A DNA stretch of 64,000 nucleotides from CAYQXJ01 sp964421565 (GTDB lineage: Bacteria; Planctomycetota; Brocadiia; SM23-32). Each line of letters starts with the position of its first letter. Position 1 is the first letter of the stretch. The position numbers and the translations under genes are program-made. Below are positions 43,761 to 52,092 of the stretch, piece by piece. The notes under the pieces are model-generated. The model worked only from the letters and a program-made list of their open reading frames with translations, searched no databases and was not told the origin of the DNA. Where the stretch lies: positions 24,243 to 88,242 of the forward strand of contig CAYQXJ010000014.1 in NCBI GenBank assembly GCA_964421565.1, written 5' to 3'.

Positions 43761-46217
43761 TCAACTGAGTTCGATGCGCACAGCATGGGGCCCAAGGTCG
43801 TTCAGTGGCACACACACGTAGCGCGAAGATTCGACCTGCCGTATCTTGACGGCAGCCGCCTCGCCGTCCACTGTGACCGACTTGACCCCGGTATCCTCCG
43901 GCAGCAGCCAACGGAAGTCCACCTCATCGGCGCTGCCGGCCACGCGCATTGTGGCTGATTTGCCCTCGGCATCGTACTGGTAGCACACGTAGCCTCCCGA
44001 GGCGGGATACTTGACGGTGACCGCGGCCTCCTGAACACCCGCAGCGCTCCAGCGGGGCGCAACCAGCGCCTTGTCGAAGGCGACGCCGCTGTCCTTCACT
44101 CCCGCCAGGCCCTCTACCAGCGCGTAGAGCACGGCGGCGGCGCCCCAGTTGTCGGGTATGCCAAAGGAGACGTCGCCGGGGTCGAACCAGACCGGCGCGT
44201 CGCAGAGCGTGATGCCGAGCACGGGCCAGAACGCGCCGCTCTCGGTGGCATGCAGAGTCAGGTGGTCGACCAGCTTCTTCGGCTCGGGGTTGTCCCATCC
44301 GTAGACGTAGCAGCCCACATTCGGGAACACGTCGTTAGGTCCCCACCAGGCCACCTCGCACCTCTTCTTGCCGTGCCGGCCCGGATTCGGTGCGCTGGGC
44401 AGCCACCAGCCGTTCAGGTGCTGGCCCTTCATGATGTATTCGCTGTGCGTGGTTCCGTCGGCGTAGCTCACCTCCAGCAGGCCGATCGGGTTCTCGCCGC
44501 CGGCAGTGTGCAGGAAGTAGATGGAGGCGGCCGCCTGGCCGACTGGCACGGTGCACTCGCCGTGGTAGCCCTCGCGATTCATCATGGTGACGACGGTCCG
44601 CCGGCCGTTCTCGGCCGGGTCGATTACATCGAAGGGGATGCCTTCGAAGGTCTGCTTGCCGGTGGGCATGTGGGCGAAATCATTGCCCGCTTCACCGCTC
44701 CATCCAGGGACCTCTTCGGCGCCTTCGCCGCGCAGATCGACGTTTGCCTGCTCACGCAGGTCGAGCGTGGTGAAGCTGCGCTCGGGTTCCTCGGGCAGGG
44801 CGCCCTTCAGGCAGCAGGGCAGATAGTCTCGATGGTCCTTGCCCCAGTTGCGTACGCGCTCCAGGATGTCCGCGCCGTACTCCTCGAACCCGTGCTCGAA
44901 AGCGCCGTGCGCCAGTTCGCCGGCGACGATTGTGGTAACGCCGCCGTTCATGTACTCCCACTTGGAGCCGTGCCCGCCGAAGCCCCGCTCGAAGGGCGGG
45001 AAGATCTGATAGAACTCGCCCGGGGAACTCTCCGGCATCTGTTCGCGAATGCGCCGGTAGGCTTCGATGATGCGGACGCACTGCTCGTGGTCTATGCCGC
45101 GGTTCAGGGCGTAGGCGTTCGAAAGGCTGACCTGTTTCGACTGGTCGACGCCTAGGTCACGCTCGACATCTGAGTCCTCGGGAACATGGTGAGTGAAGAA
45201 CTCGCCGTTCCAGCAGACGCTGTCGAGTCGCTCCTTGAGCGTGTCAGCGAGCTGCGCGTATTCCCTCGCCTCGCTGTCGCGACCGACGTGTGCGAGCATC
45301 TCGGCCAGGTAGCAACAGCCGGCGATCATGCCGGTGTTGTCGCCGTGCATGATGCCGAAGCGCGACTTCTCGGGGTGCACCACCATGCTGTAGCCCGTCC
45401 GCGCGGCGTCTTCCTCCGCCTGGAAGTCCCAGGTGTCAATGGTGAAGCCGCGCTTGAGCAGGCCGTACTTCTCGCTCCAGCGGTACTCGTCGGTGGTGGA
45501 GTAGTGGACGGCCTTCATGGCGCTGTCGAGCAGGCCGGCCATCCAGTCGTCGTCGCCGGTTGCCTTCCAGGTGTAGTAGAGGCCCTCGAGGTAGAGGTAC
45601 TCGACATCGTTCTCGACCGGTATGCGTTCCATGCGTTCGCGACCATCGTTGATCTTGGTGATGAATCCGCCGGGGCCGAACCAGTGGTCGCGGTGCGTGG
45701 GACGGGGATAGTTGTGCTCGTTGCTGATCTTGTCGAAGACCATCCCGTCGTCGCGCTGTGTGTCGGCATACATCTCGATGCCGGTTTCCAGGTCAGGGTA
45801 GTAATACTTCATGCCCTTCAGCGTGTGGACATGGTCGCGCAGCCAGCGGACGAAGAACTTGTAGACCTTCTCGTCGATGCGGAACGCGCCGGTCTCGCCG
45901 TGCCAACCCACCATGGTCCAGTAGCAGATGTCGAGCAGATCGGAGAATCGGCCTGATGATTCGCGGATTGTGGTCGTGCAGTCGAGCTCGAAGCTCGTTG
46001 TCTGCTGGACGCGGGCCTCGGCGTCCTCGCAGGTGACGGTGTGGGTCCCCAGCGCCCCGGAGGCTATGAACTGGAAGGGGTCGGACGCCTCCCGGCGGGT
46101 ATACTCGCGGCCCCGGCCGTCCCGGACAACGACGACGCCTTCCGCAGCCCCTGTGACGGTAACTTCGTCGAGGGGACGAAAGCGAGGTTGAGCAGCTTCG
46201 GTCTGAATGGACAGCAT
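43761..46217 (-). CDS. Six-hairpin glycosidase-like protein, tandem paralog A
   Basis: 818 residues and clearly paralogous to the adjacent downstream gene along its whole length. Shared blocks: WLRDHVHTLKGMKYY, DGMVFDKI, PVENDVEYLYLEGLYY, TTDEYRWSEKYGLLKRG, HGDNTGMIAGCCYLAEML, SPGEFYQIFPPFERGFG and FGIPDNWGAAAVLYALVEG. The two genes are separated by 18 bp. Gene duplication followed by divergence suggests action on two linked steps or two sugars of one glycan. No secretion signal. Catalytic acids are not assigned with certainty. Confidence 0.65.
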   Translation of the reverse strand: MLSIQTEAAQPRFRPLDEVTVTGAAEGVVVVRDGRGREYTRREASDPFQFIASGALGTHTVTCEDAEARVQQTTSFELDCTTTIRESSGRFSDLLDICYWTMVGWHGETGAFRIDEKVYKFFVRWLRDHVHTLKGMKYYYPDLETGIEMYADTQRDDGMVFDKISNEHNYPRPTHRDHWFGPGGFITKINDGRERMERIPVENDVEYLYLEGLYYTWKATGDDDWMAGLLDSAMKAVHYSTTDEYRWSEKYGLLKRGFTIDTWDFQAEEDAARTGYSMVVHPEKSRFGIMHGDNTGMIAGCCYLAEMLAHVGRDSEAREYAQLADTLKERLDSVCWNGEFFTHHVPEDSDVERDLGVDQSKQVSLSNAYALNRGIDHEQCVRIIEAYRRIREQMPESSPGEFYQIFPPFERGFGGHGSKWEYMNGGVTTIVAGELAHGAFEHGFEEYGADILERVRNWGKDHRDYLPCCLKGALPEEPERSFTTLDLREQANVDLRGEGAEEVPGWSGEAGNDFAHMPTGKQTFEGIPFDVIDPAENGRRTVVTMMNREGYHGECTVPVGQAAASIYFLHTAGGENPIGLLEVSYADGTTHSEYIMKGQHLNGWWLPSAPNPGRHGKKRCEVAWWGPNDVFPNVGCYVYGWDNPEPKKLVDHLTLHATESGAFWPVLGITLCDAPVWFDPGDVSFGIPDNWGAAAVLYALVEGLAGVKDSGVAFDKALVAPRWSAAGVQEAAVTVKYPASGGYVCYQYDAEGKSATMRVAGSADEVDFRWLLPEDTGVKSVTVDGEAAAVKIRQVESSRYVCVPLNDLGPHAVRIELS

Positions 46218-46298
46218 GGCGAGACCTCCCTCTCCGATGGGCGTGGATGCAATGGCCTGTGCTTGTGACGTCTATCCCTTAGGGAAAACCATTTGAGC

Positions 46299-46314
46299 AC
46301 GATAGGACGATAGG
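46299..46314. repeat. Tandem 8-bp repeat in the promoter region of the glycosidase pair
   Basis: acgatagg occurs twice in direct succession about 85-100 bp before the start of the gene at 46217 (minus strand), in the 135-bp gap below the transporter gene. A short interrupted palindrome (tccct t aggga, around 46275-46285) lies closer to the gene. These may be half-sites for an activator, but no known regulator motif was recognised. Confidence 0.3.
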
Positions 46315-46352
46315 GCGCGGCAAGCAAGCGCATACCGGCCCGGGGGGCCGTG

Positions 46353-47666
46353 TTAGCGGGCCTGCCGTGTGTTGGACTCGGACTGTCGGCGTCCCGTCAG
46401 CCACCAGACGGTGGTCGCTTCCGATGCGAACCCGACGACGAGCATTGCTGCTGCCGTTACGTGGTTGTAACATCCGGCGGCCACCAGCAGGCCGGCCCCT
46501 ACCAGGATGCCGAGGTTGCGGTTGACGGAGCCGAAGAACATGGCGCTCGTGCGCCGATGGATCATGGCCAGTCCGTGGTAGTAGTTGCGCCAGGCAACCA
46601 CCGCGGGCACCAGGCAGAGAACCCAGAGCGCCTGCCGCGCCATGACGAGCGTGCGGCCCGTCGCCCCCTGCATCTCCCGCAGAAACCACTCGGCGAACGG
46701 GGTGGCCACGGCCAGCAGCATCAGCAGGGTCACCGCCAGCGCGACTCGACGCATGAACACTCGCACGCCGGCAAGGTCGCGCCGGTCGAAGGTCACCAGC
46801 AGGTGCCGGAACTGGTTGATAGCGGACTGGAAGACCATGCCGAGGGTAAAGGCCAGTGAAATGCCTGCCACCATGGCGTCCAGGGGCTCCGGGTCGGGCC
46901 CGTGATCCGAACCGAGACCGGTCAGAAAGGCGAAGATGATCGGCCGGCTGAGGGTGAACATGACGCTGGTGGCGACCATGGGCAAGTAGTACGCAGATAT
47001 CTCGCTCACTGCGAGCCGGCTGTCTTCCTGCGGAGCGTGGTGCTCATGGAAGGATGCCACCAACAGTCCGCCGAGCAGAAGCTGAGCCGACTGGGGCAGC
47101 AGCAGGGAAAGGCTGAGAGTGACCACGGGGCTCCATGCCAGCGCGATCCCCGTCGCCAACACCCCGATCATGAGGGCGAGGTTGAAGGCCTTCAGCAGCG
47201 TCACGCTGCCGGTCCGGTGCGCCTGGATGAGCAGCCCGATGAAGAACGACGAGGCGCCGCCGATGACGATCAGAGGGGTGAACCAGCGCAGGTAGGCGCA
47301 GATGAGCGAGATTCGCTCCGGCCCCACGTTATAGATGAACGGTAGCAGCGCCGGGCCCAGGGGCGTCCAGCCCAGCGCCACCAGTGGCAGCGTAGAGATG
47401 ATGCACAGCCCGACCAGAAACCGCAGCAGCGCGCGGGCCGAATGCGGGCCGCGCACCAGCACGTTCGCCGCCTGGGGGATGAAACCCAGCGCCGCCCGGA
47501 AGGGACTGTAAACGGCGAGGGCGAGGGCGAAGACGGCCAGTTCCCGCACGCCTTCATCGTATCCGAGAAGCACGTAGTTCTGACCGAAGTGCCCCGCCAG
47601 GATCACGACACCTATCAGGCTCAGGGGCCAGTAAAACCGCCAGAACCTGCCTTGTGCAGAACTCAC
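46353..47666 (-). CDS. Multi-pass membrane transporter, ANK-like (MOP superfamily)
   Basis: 437 residues with about 12 hydrophobic segments. The start (FWRFYWPLSLIGVVI), a mid-protein block (EISAYYLPMVATSVMFTLSRPIIFAF) and the end (AMLVVGFASEATTVWWL) resemble the vertebrate ANKH/bacterial ANK proteins within the MOP flippase superfamily, which export small anions such as pyrophosphate, citrate or ATP. It lies upstream of the tandem glycosidase-like genes in the same direction. A role in moving a small anionic solute or sugar derivative is plausible; the link to ANK is by pattern only. Confidence 0.6.
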   Translation of the reverse strand: MSSAQGRFWRFYWPLSLIGVVILAGHFGQNYVLLGYDEGVRELAVFALALAVYSPFRAALGFIPQAANVLVRGPHSARALLRFLVGLCIISTLPLVALGWTPLGPALLPFIYNVGPERISLICAYLRWFTPLIVIGGASSFFIGLLIQAHRTGSVTLLKAFNLALMIGVLATGIALAWSPVVTLSLSLLLPQSAQLLLGGLLVASFHEHHAPQEDSRLAVSEISAYYLPMVATSVMFTLSRPIIFAFLTGLGSDHGPDPEPLDAMVAGISLAFTLGMVFQSAINQFRHLLVTFDRRDLAGVRVFMRRVALAVTLLMLLAVATPFAEWFLREMQGATGRTLVMARQALWVLCLVPAVVAWRNYYHGLAMIHRRTSAMFFGSVNRNLGILVGAGLLVAAGCYNHVTAAAMLVVGFASEATTVWWLTGRRQSESNTRQAR

Positions 47667-47674
47667 TGGCCTGG

Positions 47675-47750
47675 CCCCATTCTATGTCCCACTTGCTATG
47701 AGAGAGTGTTGCTGTTTCGGGCGCGCGTGTTGCGGAAGGACGAGGGAACC
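47675..47750. repeat. 76-bp dispersed repeat, copy 1
   Basis: This segment matches the sequence at 49291-49366 with only five differences in 76 bases, in the same orientation. Its core includes attctatgt, cacttgctatg, gagagtgttgctgtt and gcgcgcgtgttgcg. The two copies flank the BNR-repeat gene and its remnant neighbour. It has no clear coding role and may be a dispersed element or a recombination site. Confidence 0.85.
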
Positions 47751-47960
47751 GAGCCCTGGAGGAAAATACGCGCCTCGGCAAACTCCTGCTGGGTACGGCG
47801 AGGTTTCTGGGGCTCCATAGCCTGCCACTGTTGCAGATCGTCCATCGGGCGGCAGCCCCAGCCGTGCAGCCGCTCAGGGCCGGGAAAGTGAGTGTGCCCG
47901 CAGAGCACAGTATCGCACCCGGCCGCCTACATCCAGCCGCCGATAGTCGGTATCTCGGGC
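47751..47960 (-). pseudogene. Possible metallophosphoesterase fragment
   Basis: Minus-strand translation gives MPEIPTIGGWM, a stop, then AAGCDTVLCGHTHFPG followed by RPMDDLQQWQAM. The LCGHTHFPG segment is the C-terminal metal-binding motif of calcineurin-like phosphoesterases. The stop, the missing N-terminal two-thirds, and fusion into the 76-bp repeat suggest decay. The call rests on one motif, so confidence is low. Confidence 0.35.
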
Positions 47961-47985
47961 ATGGTGTGCTCCGTGTGGCCTTGCT

Positions 47986-49191
47986 CTATGCGTCGAAGTT
48001 CTGAAGGTATTCGCTGAGCGCCGGGGTATCCAGCGTGCGCTCGATCAGGAATACGGCGCTCTTGTCCGAGGGCACGGCCATGTAGACGCAAACGTACTGG
48101 ACGCCCTTTTCCGCGTCGATGCAGGTGCCGGCCGGATAGTGCCCGTCGATCTCGCCAAATTTGCCTTCACGTCGCAGCAAAGTGCCCTCGAAGCGCCATT
48201 GGGCGTTACCGGCGAACAGCTCGTCCGGCGCGATACTCCACAGGTTCACGGAGATACATGGGGCAGCCTCATGCCCGGGGCCGCCGCCCCCGCGGTTGCC
48301 GGCGACGCACTCATAACGTCCCGTCACAGGATTGTGGATGAGCGCCGTATTGTCGCCCGTCGCGCCGCTCTGCGTGATATTGGTCTCGCCGCAGTGTTCG
48401 GGCGGGAGCCAACCGTTCCGGGACCACATCTGGGCATAGGGCCACCCGGCGCCGTTGGGACCGTTGCGCGTGGCGAACACCAGGGCACCATCGTGGCAGA
48501 CGGCTGTTGGCTCAGCGGGAACCATGTTCTCCGGCAGGTCGTGGGCTTCTTCCTCCCAGTGCTCCAGGTCCGTGGAGTACTTGACGATTATGCGGTTCTT
48601 CAGGCCGATGCGGTCGTTGCCCGGGTTGGCCAGGATGAGCAGGCCCTTCTGTGGGTGCACGCAGGGCTCGTGGTTCCAGGTGCCAACCTGCGACAACGCG
48701 GCCAGGTTGTTCGGCACCGTCTCCCAGGTCTCCCCCTCGTCAGGGGACCGGAAGACGCCCCGCCCGCAGACGACGATCGCATCGCCCGAATACTCGCAGA
48801 CGAATCCGCCCCAGCCGAGCGTTCCGATGGGTTCAGTCGCCCCAAGCTCATGATCAATGCGCCGCAGGGGCGACCACGTCCGGCCGCCGTCGCCTGAGCG
48901 CACGATGGCGGCGCGGCTGGTGTCGGGATTGCTCTTCTGTTCATCCCCACCAAAGTGGAACCGGCGGGTGATGACCCAGACAAGAAGCGTGTCTCCGACA
49001 CGGGCCACCACGTTGCCGCTGTAGTGGTCGTTGCCGTTGATGACGTTGTCGCCGACCGGCCAGATGGCCGGCCACAGGCGCAGCAGGTCGTCGCCTTCCC
49101 GGTATTTCGCCTTCTCGGCGTTGCTGAAGTGCATCAGGTATTCGGCCAGTGGTTCGTCCAGCCAGTCGTAGCTTACATCTGTTCGGCGCAT
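47986..49191 (-). CDS. BNR/Asp-box repeat protein (sialidase-like beta-propeller)
   Basis: 401 residues from ATG 49191, which has ggag 5 bases upstream; upstream in-frame ATGs run into the repeat element. Two Asp-boxes are clear (SGDGGRTW and SPDEGETW), marking blades of a sialidase-type propeller. Arg residues for substrate carboxylate binding cannot be placed confidently, so it may be an exo-sialidase relative, a BNR-type glycan-binding protein or another exo-glycosidase. No signal peptide is present. It is flanked by two copies of a 76-bp direct repeat. Confidence 0.75.
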   Translation of the reverse strand: MRRTDVSYDWLDEPLAEYLMHFSNAEKAKYREGDDLLRLWPAIWPVGDNVINGNDHYSGNVVARVGDTLLVWVITRRFHFGGDEQKSNPDTSRAAIVRSGDGGRTWSPLRRIDHELGATEPIGTLGWGGFVCEYSGDAIVVCGRGVFRSPDEGETWETVPNNLAALSQVGTWNHEPCVHPQKGLLILANPGNDRIGLKNRIIVKYSTDLEHWEEEAHDLPENMVPAEPTAVCHDGALVFATRNGPNGAGWPYAQMWSRNGWLPPEHCGETNITQSGATGDNTALIHNPVTGRYECVAGNRGGGGPGHEAAPCISVNLWSIAPDELFAGNAQWRFEGTLLRREGKFGEIDGHYPAGTCIDAEKGVQYVCVYMAVPSDKSAVFLIERTLDTPALSEYLQNFDA

Positions 49192-49290
49192 GATCACTCC
49201 CTGATCGGTAAAAGACATCTTCAGTAGCGGGCGGTCTGGGGCGGGCCGGTGTCGATGGCCAGCGCCACTTCGTCGAAGCAGCTGGGCTGC

Positions 49291-49366
49291 CCCCATTCTA
49301 TGTTCCACTTGCTATGCGAGAGTGTTGCTGTTCCGGGCGCGCGTGTTGCGCAAGGGCGAGGGAACC
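49291..49366. repeat. 76-bp dispersed repeat, copy 2
   Basis: Second copy of the element at 47675-47750, same orientation, five mismatches (element positions 14, 27, 43, 61 and 66). It lies in the ~300-bp gap between the BNR gene start and the isomerase gene at 49500; the rest of that gap shows no gene. Confidence 0.85.
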
Positions 49367-49499
49367 ACGTGCCAGCGCCCCACAGTAACAAAGCCTTCCG
49401 CCCATGTCAACTTTCCGGCCGATTCCGTTGCAGCCGCACCGACCGGCCCTACAATGCCGGAACAGTGCACCCCCTGCTGTAGCCGAAGGAGCGCAAGGA

Positions 49500-50297
49500 A
49501 TGGCCATCGCATGCTCGACCAGCGCTTTCCGCGTGCCACTGGATGAGGCCCTGCGGCAGGTTGCCGAGCTGGGTTTCAACTACGTGGACCTGATCACCAT
49601 CCCCGGCTGGGATCATATCCAGCCCGATGCCCTGGCAGAGGATCTCGAGGCGACCGCTGAGCGCGTGGAGATGCTGCTGCGGAAGCACGACCTGACGGCC
49701 GTGGCGATGAACGTGGGCATACCCGCCACCTATGACCGCAGCGCGGAGGCGTCTGCCGCCCGCCTGGCGCAGGTACGGGGCGTGGCGGGGCTTATGCAGC
49801 GGCTTGCCATCGGGGTCGCCTCGTTCTATCCCGGCTATAAGGTCGAGGACAGGCCCTGGAAGGAAGTGCTGGCGGCGTCGGCGGAGACGTTCGAGGAGAT
49901 GCTGGAGATCGCCGACGATGCCGGCGTGACCTTCGCCGTCGAGCTGCACTACGGCACGCCCTACCAGACGCTGGGCCAATGTGCCGGCCTGCTCGATGCC
50001 GTGCCGGGGCTCGGGGTGGCATACGACCCCAGCCACTTCGCCATGCAGTGCGTTGCGCTCGGCGAGACGGGCTTCATCCTGGACCGCACGGTGCACGTGC
50101 ACCTGCGCGACGCGGCGCCAGATCAGATGTTCGTGCCTCTCGGGGAAGGGACGGTGGATGTCGACTGGATCGTCGAGTCATTGCTCGAACGCGGGTATGA
50201 CGGGCATTTCTCCATGGAGTACCTGAAGCTGCACGATGGAGCCCGCAGGGAGCTGATCCGGCTGCGGAACATGGTGGCCGCGCACCTGGGGGAGTGA
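49500..50297 (+). CDS. Sugar phosphate isomerase/epimerase, xylose-isomerase-like TIM barrel
   Basis: 265 residues, start ATG 49500 after aaggag. Motifs of the AP_endonuc_2 barrel include FAVELHYGTPYQ, GVAYDPSHF, VHVHLRDAAPDQ and HFSMEYLK, providing metal-binding Glu, Asp and His. A sister of the gene at 14730 in fold but divergent in sequence. The next gene on the plus strand is a Gfo/Idh/MocA oxidoreductase, a frequent functional partner in inositol and sugar degradation. Confidence 0.85.
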   Translation: MAIACSTSAFRVPLDEALRQVAELGFNYVDLITIPGWDHIQPDALAEDLEATAERVEMLLRKHDLTAVAMNVGIPATYDRSAEASAARLAQVRGVAGLMQRLAIGVASFYPGYKVEDRPWKEVLAASAETFEEMLEIADDAGVTFAVELHYGTPYQTLGQCAGLLDAVPGLGVAYDPSHFAMQCVALGETGFILDRTVHVHLRDAAPDQMFVPLGEGTVDVDWIVESLLERGYDGHFSMEYLKLHDGARRELIRLRNMVAAHLGE

Positions 50298-50310
50298 CAC
50301 GCCGAGGCGC

Positions 50311-50826
50311 TCACTCTTGCTCAGCAGAGGATTCCTGTGCCGGCTCGGCGTCGCCGGAGGGCAAGGCGGAGCGGAACACCCGGCGCACCAGCGCGCGCAG
50401 GCCGGTCTCGGTCTCCTGTACCTCTTGTTCCGCCTTCTCCACGGCGCGCTCCCACGCGGGGGCGAAGCCCGGCGCCTCGACGTTCAGGATGTGGACTGCA
50501 CGGTCATAGACGTGGAGAGTGCGCAGCTCGGAACGGTCCGGCTTGTTCTGCAATGTGCGCACCGTGATACGCAGGTTCTCGTTCTGCTTGCGCAGTTCCT
50601 CCAGCTCGTCGCGCAGCGCGCGGTTGCCTTCGCCCGTGATCTCCATCTGCCGATGCAGGTGGGACTTCAGGTCCCTGGCCTGCTCCTCCAACTCCCGCCG
50701 CTTGCCGCGCGCTGCCAGCCAGCCCCGGAAGGCGACGCCGAGTCCGGCGGCCAGGCCCACGGCGAAGCCGATGGTGCCGCCGACGAGGGCGGGATTGTCG
50801 CTGAGGGCGCCTATGACCACGCGCAT
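50311..50826 (-). CDS. Membrane-anchored coiled-coil protein, unknown function
   Basis: 171 residues. A single hydrophobic segment (ALVGGTIGFAVGLAAGLGVAF, ~12-33) is followed by basic RGWLAARGKRRE and a long heptad-like helix rich in Glu/Leu/Arg (ELEEQARDLK to RTLQNK). The tail is acidic and low complexity. ATG 50826 has a ggaggtgg site. No family is recognised; a structural or scaffolding role at the membrane is only suggested by architecture. Convergent with the isomerase gene. Confidence 0.65.
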   Translation of the reverse strand: MRVVIGALSDNPALVGGTIGFAVGLAAGLGVAFRGWLAARGKRRELEEQARDLKSHLHRQMEITGEGNRALRDELEELRKQNENLRITVRTLQNKPDRSELRTLHVYDRAVHILNVEAPGFAPAWERAVEKAEQEVQETETGLRALVRRVFRSALPSGDAEPAQESSAEQE

Positions 50827-51007
50827 GCGCCACCTCCGTTCATAGTATCTGGGGTATGGCGTGATTATACGCGGGCTACCCGCTGAGCACAAACCAAGCG
50901 CCGCGCCTTGACACCCGCAGCGCGTTGCGGTAATCGTGGGCGGTCTGCGTTGGAGCAGGACCGAACCCGCCCTCTTACCGTTACCCTACACTCCGGAGCA
51001 TCACACT

Positions 51008-52054
51008 ATGGCTGGCAAGCTGAAGGTCGGCTGGATCGGCACCGGCGGCATCGCCGGCTCGCAGGCCCGGCACCTGCTGGAAGAGCGCGATGACGTGGAG
51101 ATCGTCGCCGGTTGCGACATCAGCGAGGACGCGCTGAAGCGCTTTGCCGAGAAGTTCGAAGTCAAGCACACGTTTCAGGATTTCCACGAAATGGTGCAGC
51201 TCGACGATCTGGACGCCGTCAGCGTCTGCACCCCCAACTTCATGCACAAGGAACCGACCGTCGCCGCCCTGGAGGCCGGCAAGCATGTGATGGTCGAGAA
51301 GCCGATGGCCATGAGTGCCGCCGAGGCGCAGGCCATGGTCGACGCCGCCGAGAAGAGCGACGCCACGCTGGTGATGGGCTTCCAATACCGCCTGAGCCCC
51401 GGCGCGCAGATGCTGAAGCGCTATGAGCGCGAGGGACAGATCGGCAAGGTCATGTTTGCCCGCGTGCAGGCCCTGCGGCGCAAGGGCATACCGAACTGGG
51501 GCGTCTTCGGGCGCAAGGATCTGCAAGGCGGCGGGCCGCTCATCGACATCGGCGTCCACCTGATCGAGTGTGCCCACTACCTGATGGGGGAGCCCAACCC
51601 CGTGGCCGCCTGCGCGCAGACCTATACCTATCTGGGCGATAAGGCGAGCGATGTGCTCAGCCCATGGGCCGGCTGGGACCACGAGACCTACACCGTTGAG
51701 GACCTCGCCGTCGGCTTCATCCGCTTCGAGAACGGGGCAACGATGGCCATCGAGTCGAGTTACATCGCCCACATCAAGGAGAACAACTTCAACGTGCAGA
51801 TCATGGGCGAGATGGGCGGATGCACGCTCCATCCGCCACAGGTCTTCAAGGACGATGCCGGCACCATGGTCAACGTGGAGCCGAACTGGCTGCCCAACTA
51901 CAACTCCATGGCCCGCAAGATGCGCGACTGGATCGGTCACATTCGCGGAGAGATCGAGACTGAATGCCCCGCCCGTGCGGGACTCGACGTGCAGAAAATA
52001 CTTCAGGGACTTTACGACAGCTCCGAGCAGGGCAGGGAAGTGGCGATCGACTGA
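51008..52054 (+). CDS. Gfo/Idh/MocA-family oxidoreductase
   Basis: 348 residues, start ATG 51008. Rossmann motif VGWIGTGGIAGSQ at the N-terminus, then VMVEKPMAM with the catalytic Lys, and GGGPLIDIGVHLIE in the C-terminal domain, where the Asp/His pair sits. NAD(P)-dependent oxidation of a sugar or inositol is expected. The following sulfatase-fold gene starts 39 bp later. It is longer than and diverged from the family member at 35601. Confidence 0.9.
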   Translation: MAGKLKVGWIGTGGIAGSQARHLLEERDDVEIVAGCDISEDALKRFAEKFEVKHTFQDFHEMVQLDDLDAVSVCTPNFMHKEPTVAALEAGKHVMVEKPMAMSAAEAQAMVDAAEKSDATLVMGFQYRLSPGAQMLKRYEREGQIGKVMFARVQALRRKGIPNWGVFGRKDLQGGGPLIDIGVHLIECAHYLMGEPNPVAACAQTYTYLGDKASDVLSPWAGWDHETYTVEDLAVGFIRFENGATMAIESSYIAHIKENNFNVQIMGEMGGCTLHPPQVFKDDAGTMVNVEPNWLPNYNSMARKMRDWIGHIRGEIETECPARAGLDVQKILQGLYDSSEQGREVAID

Positions 52055-52092
52055 GCAGCCTGCCAGGCCGACCGGCGAGGAGTCTGCCGCCC

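Noticed and set aside
47696..47908. Stand-alone 70-residue phosphoesterase gene
   Set aside because: Only one motif matches, the frame begins after an in-frame stop and ends inside the 76-bp repeat; listed as a possible pseudogene instead.
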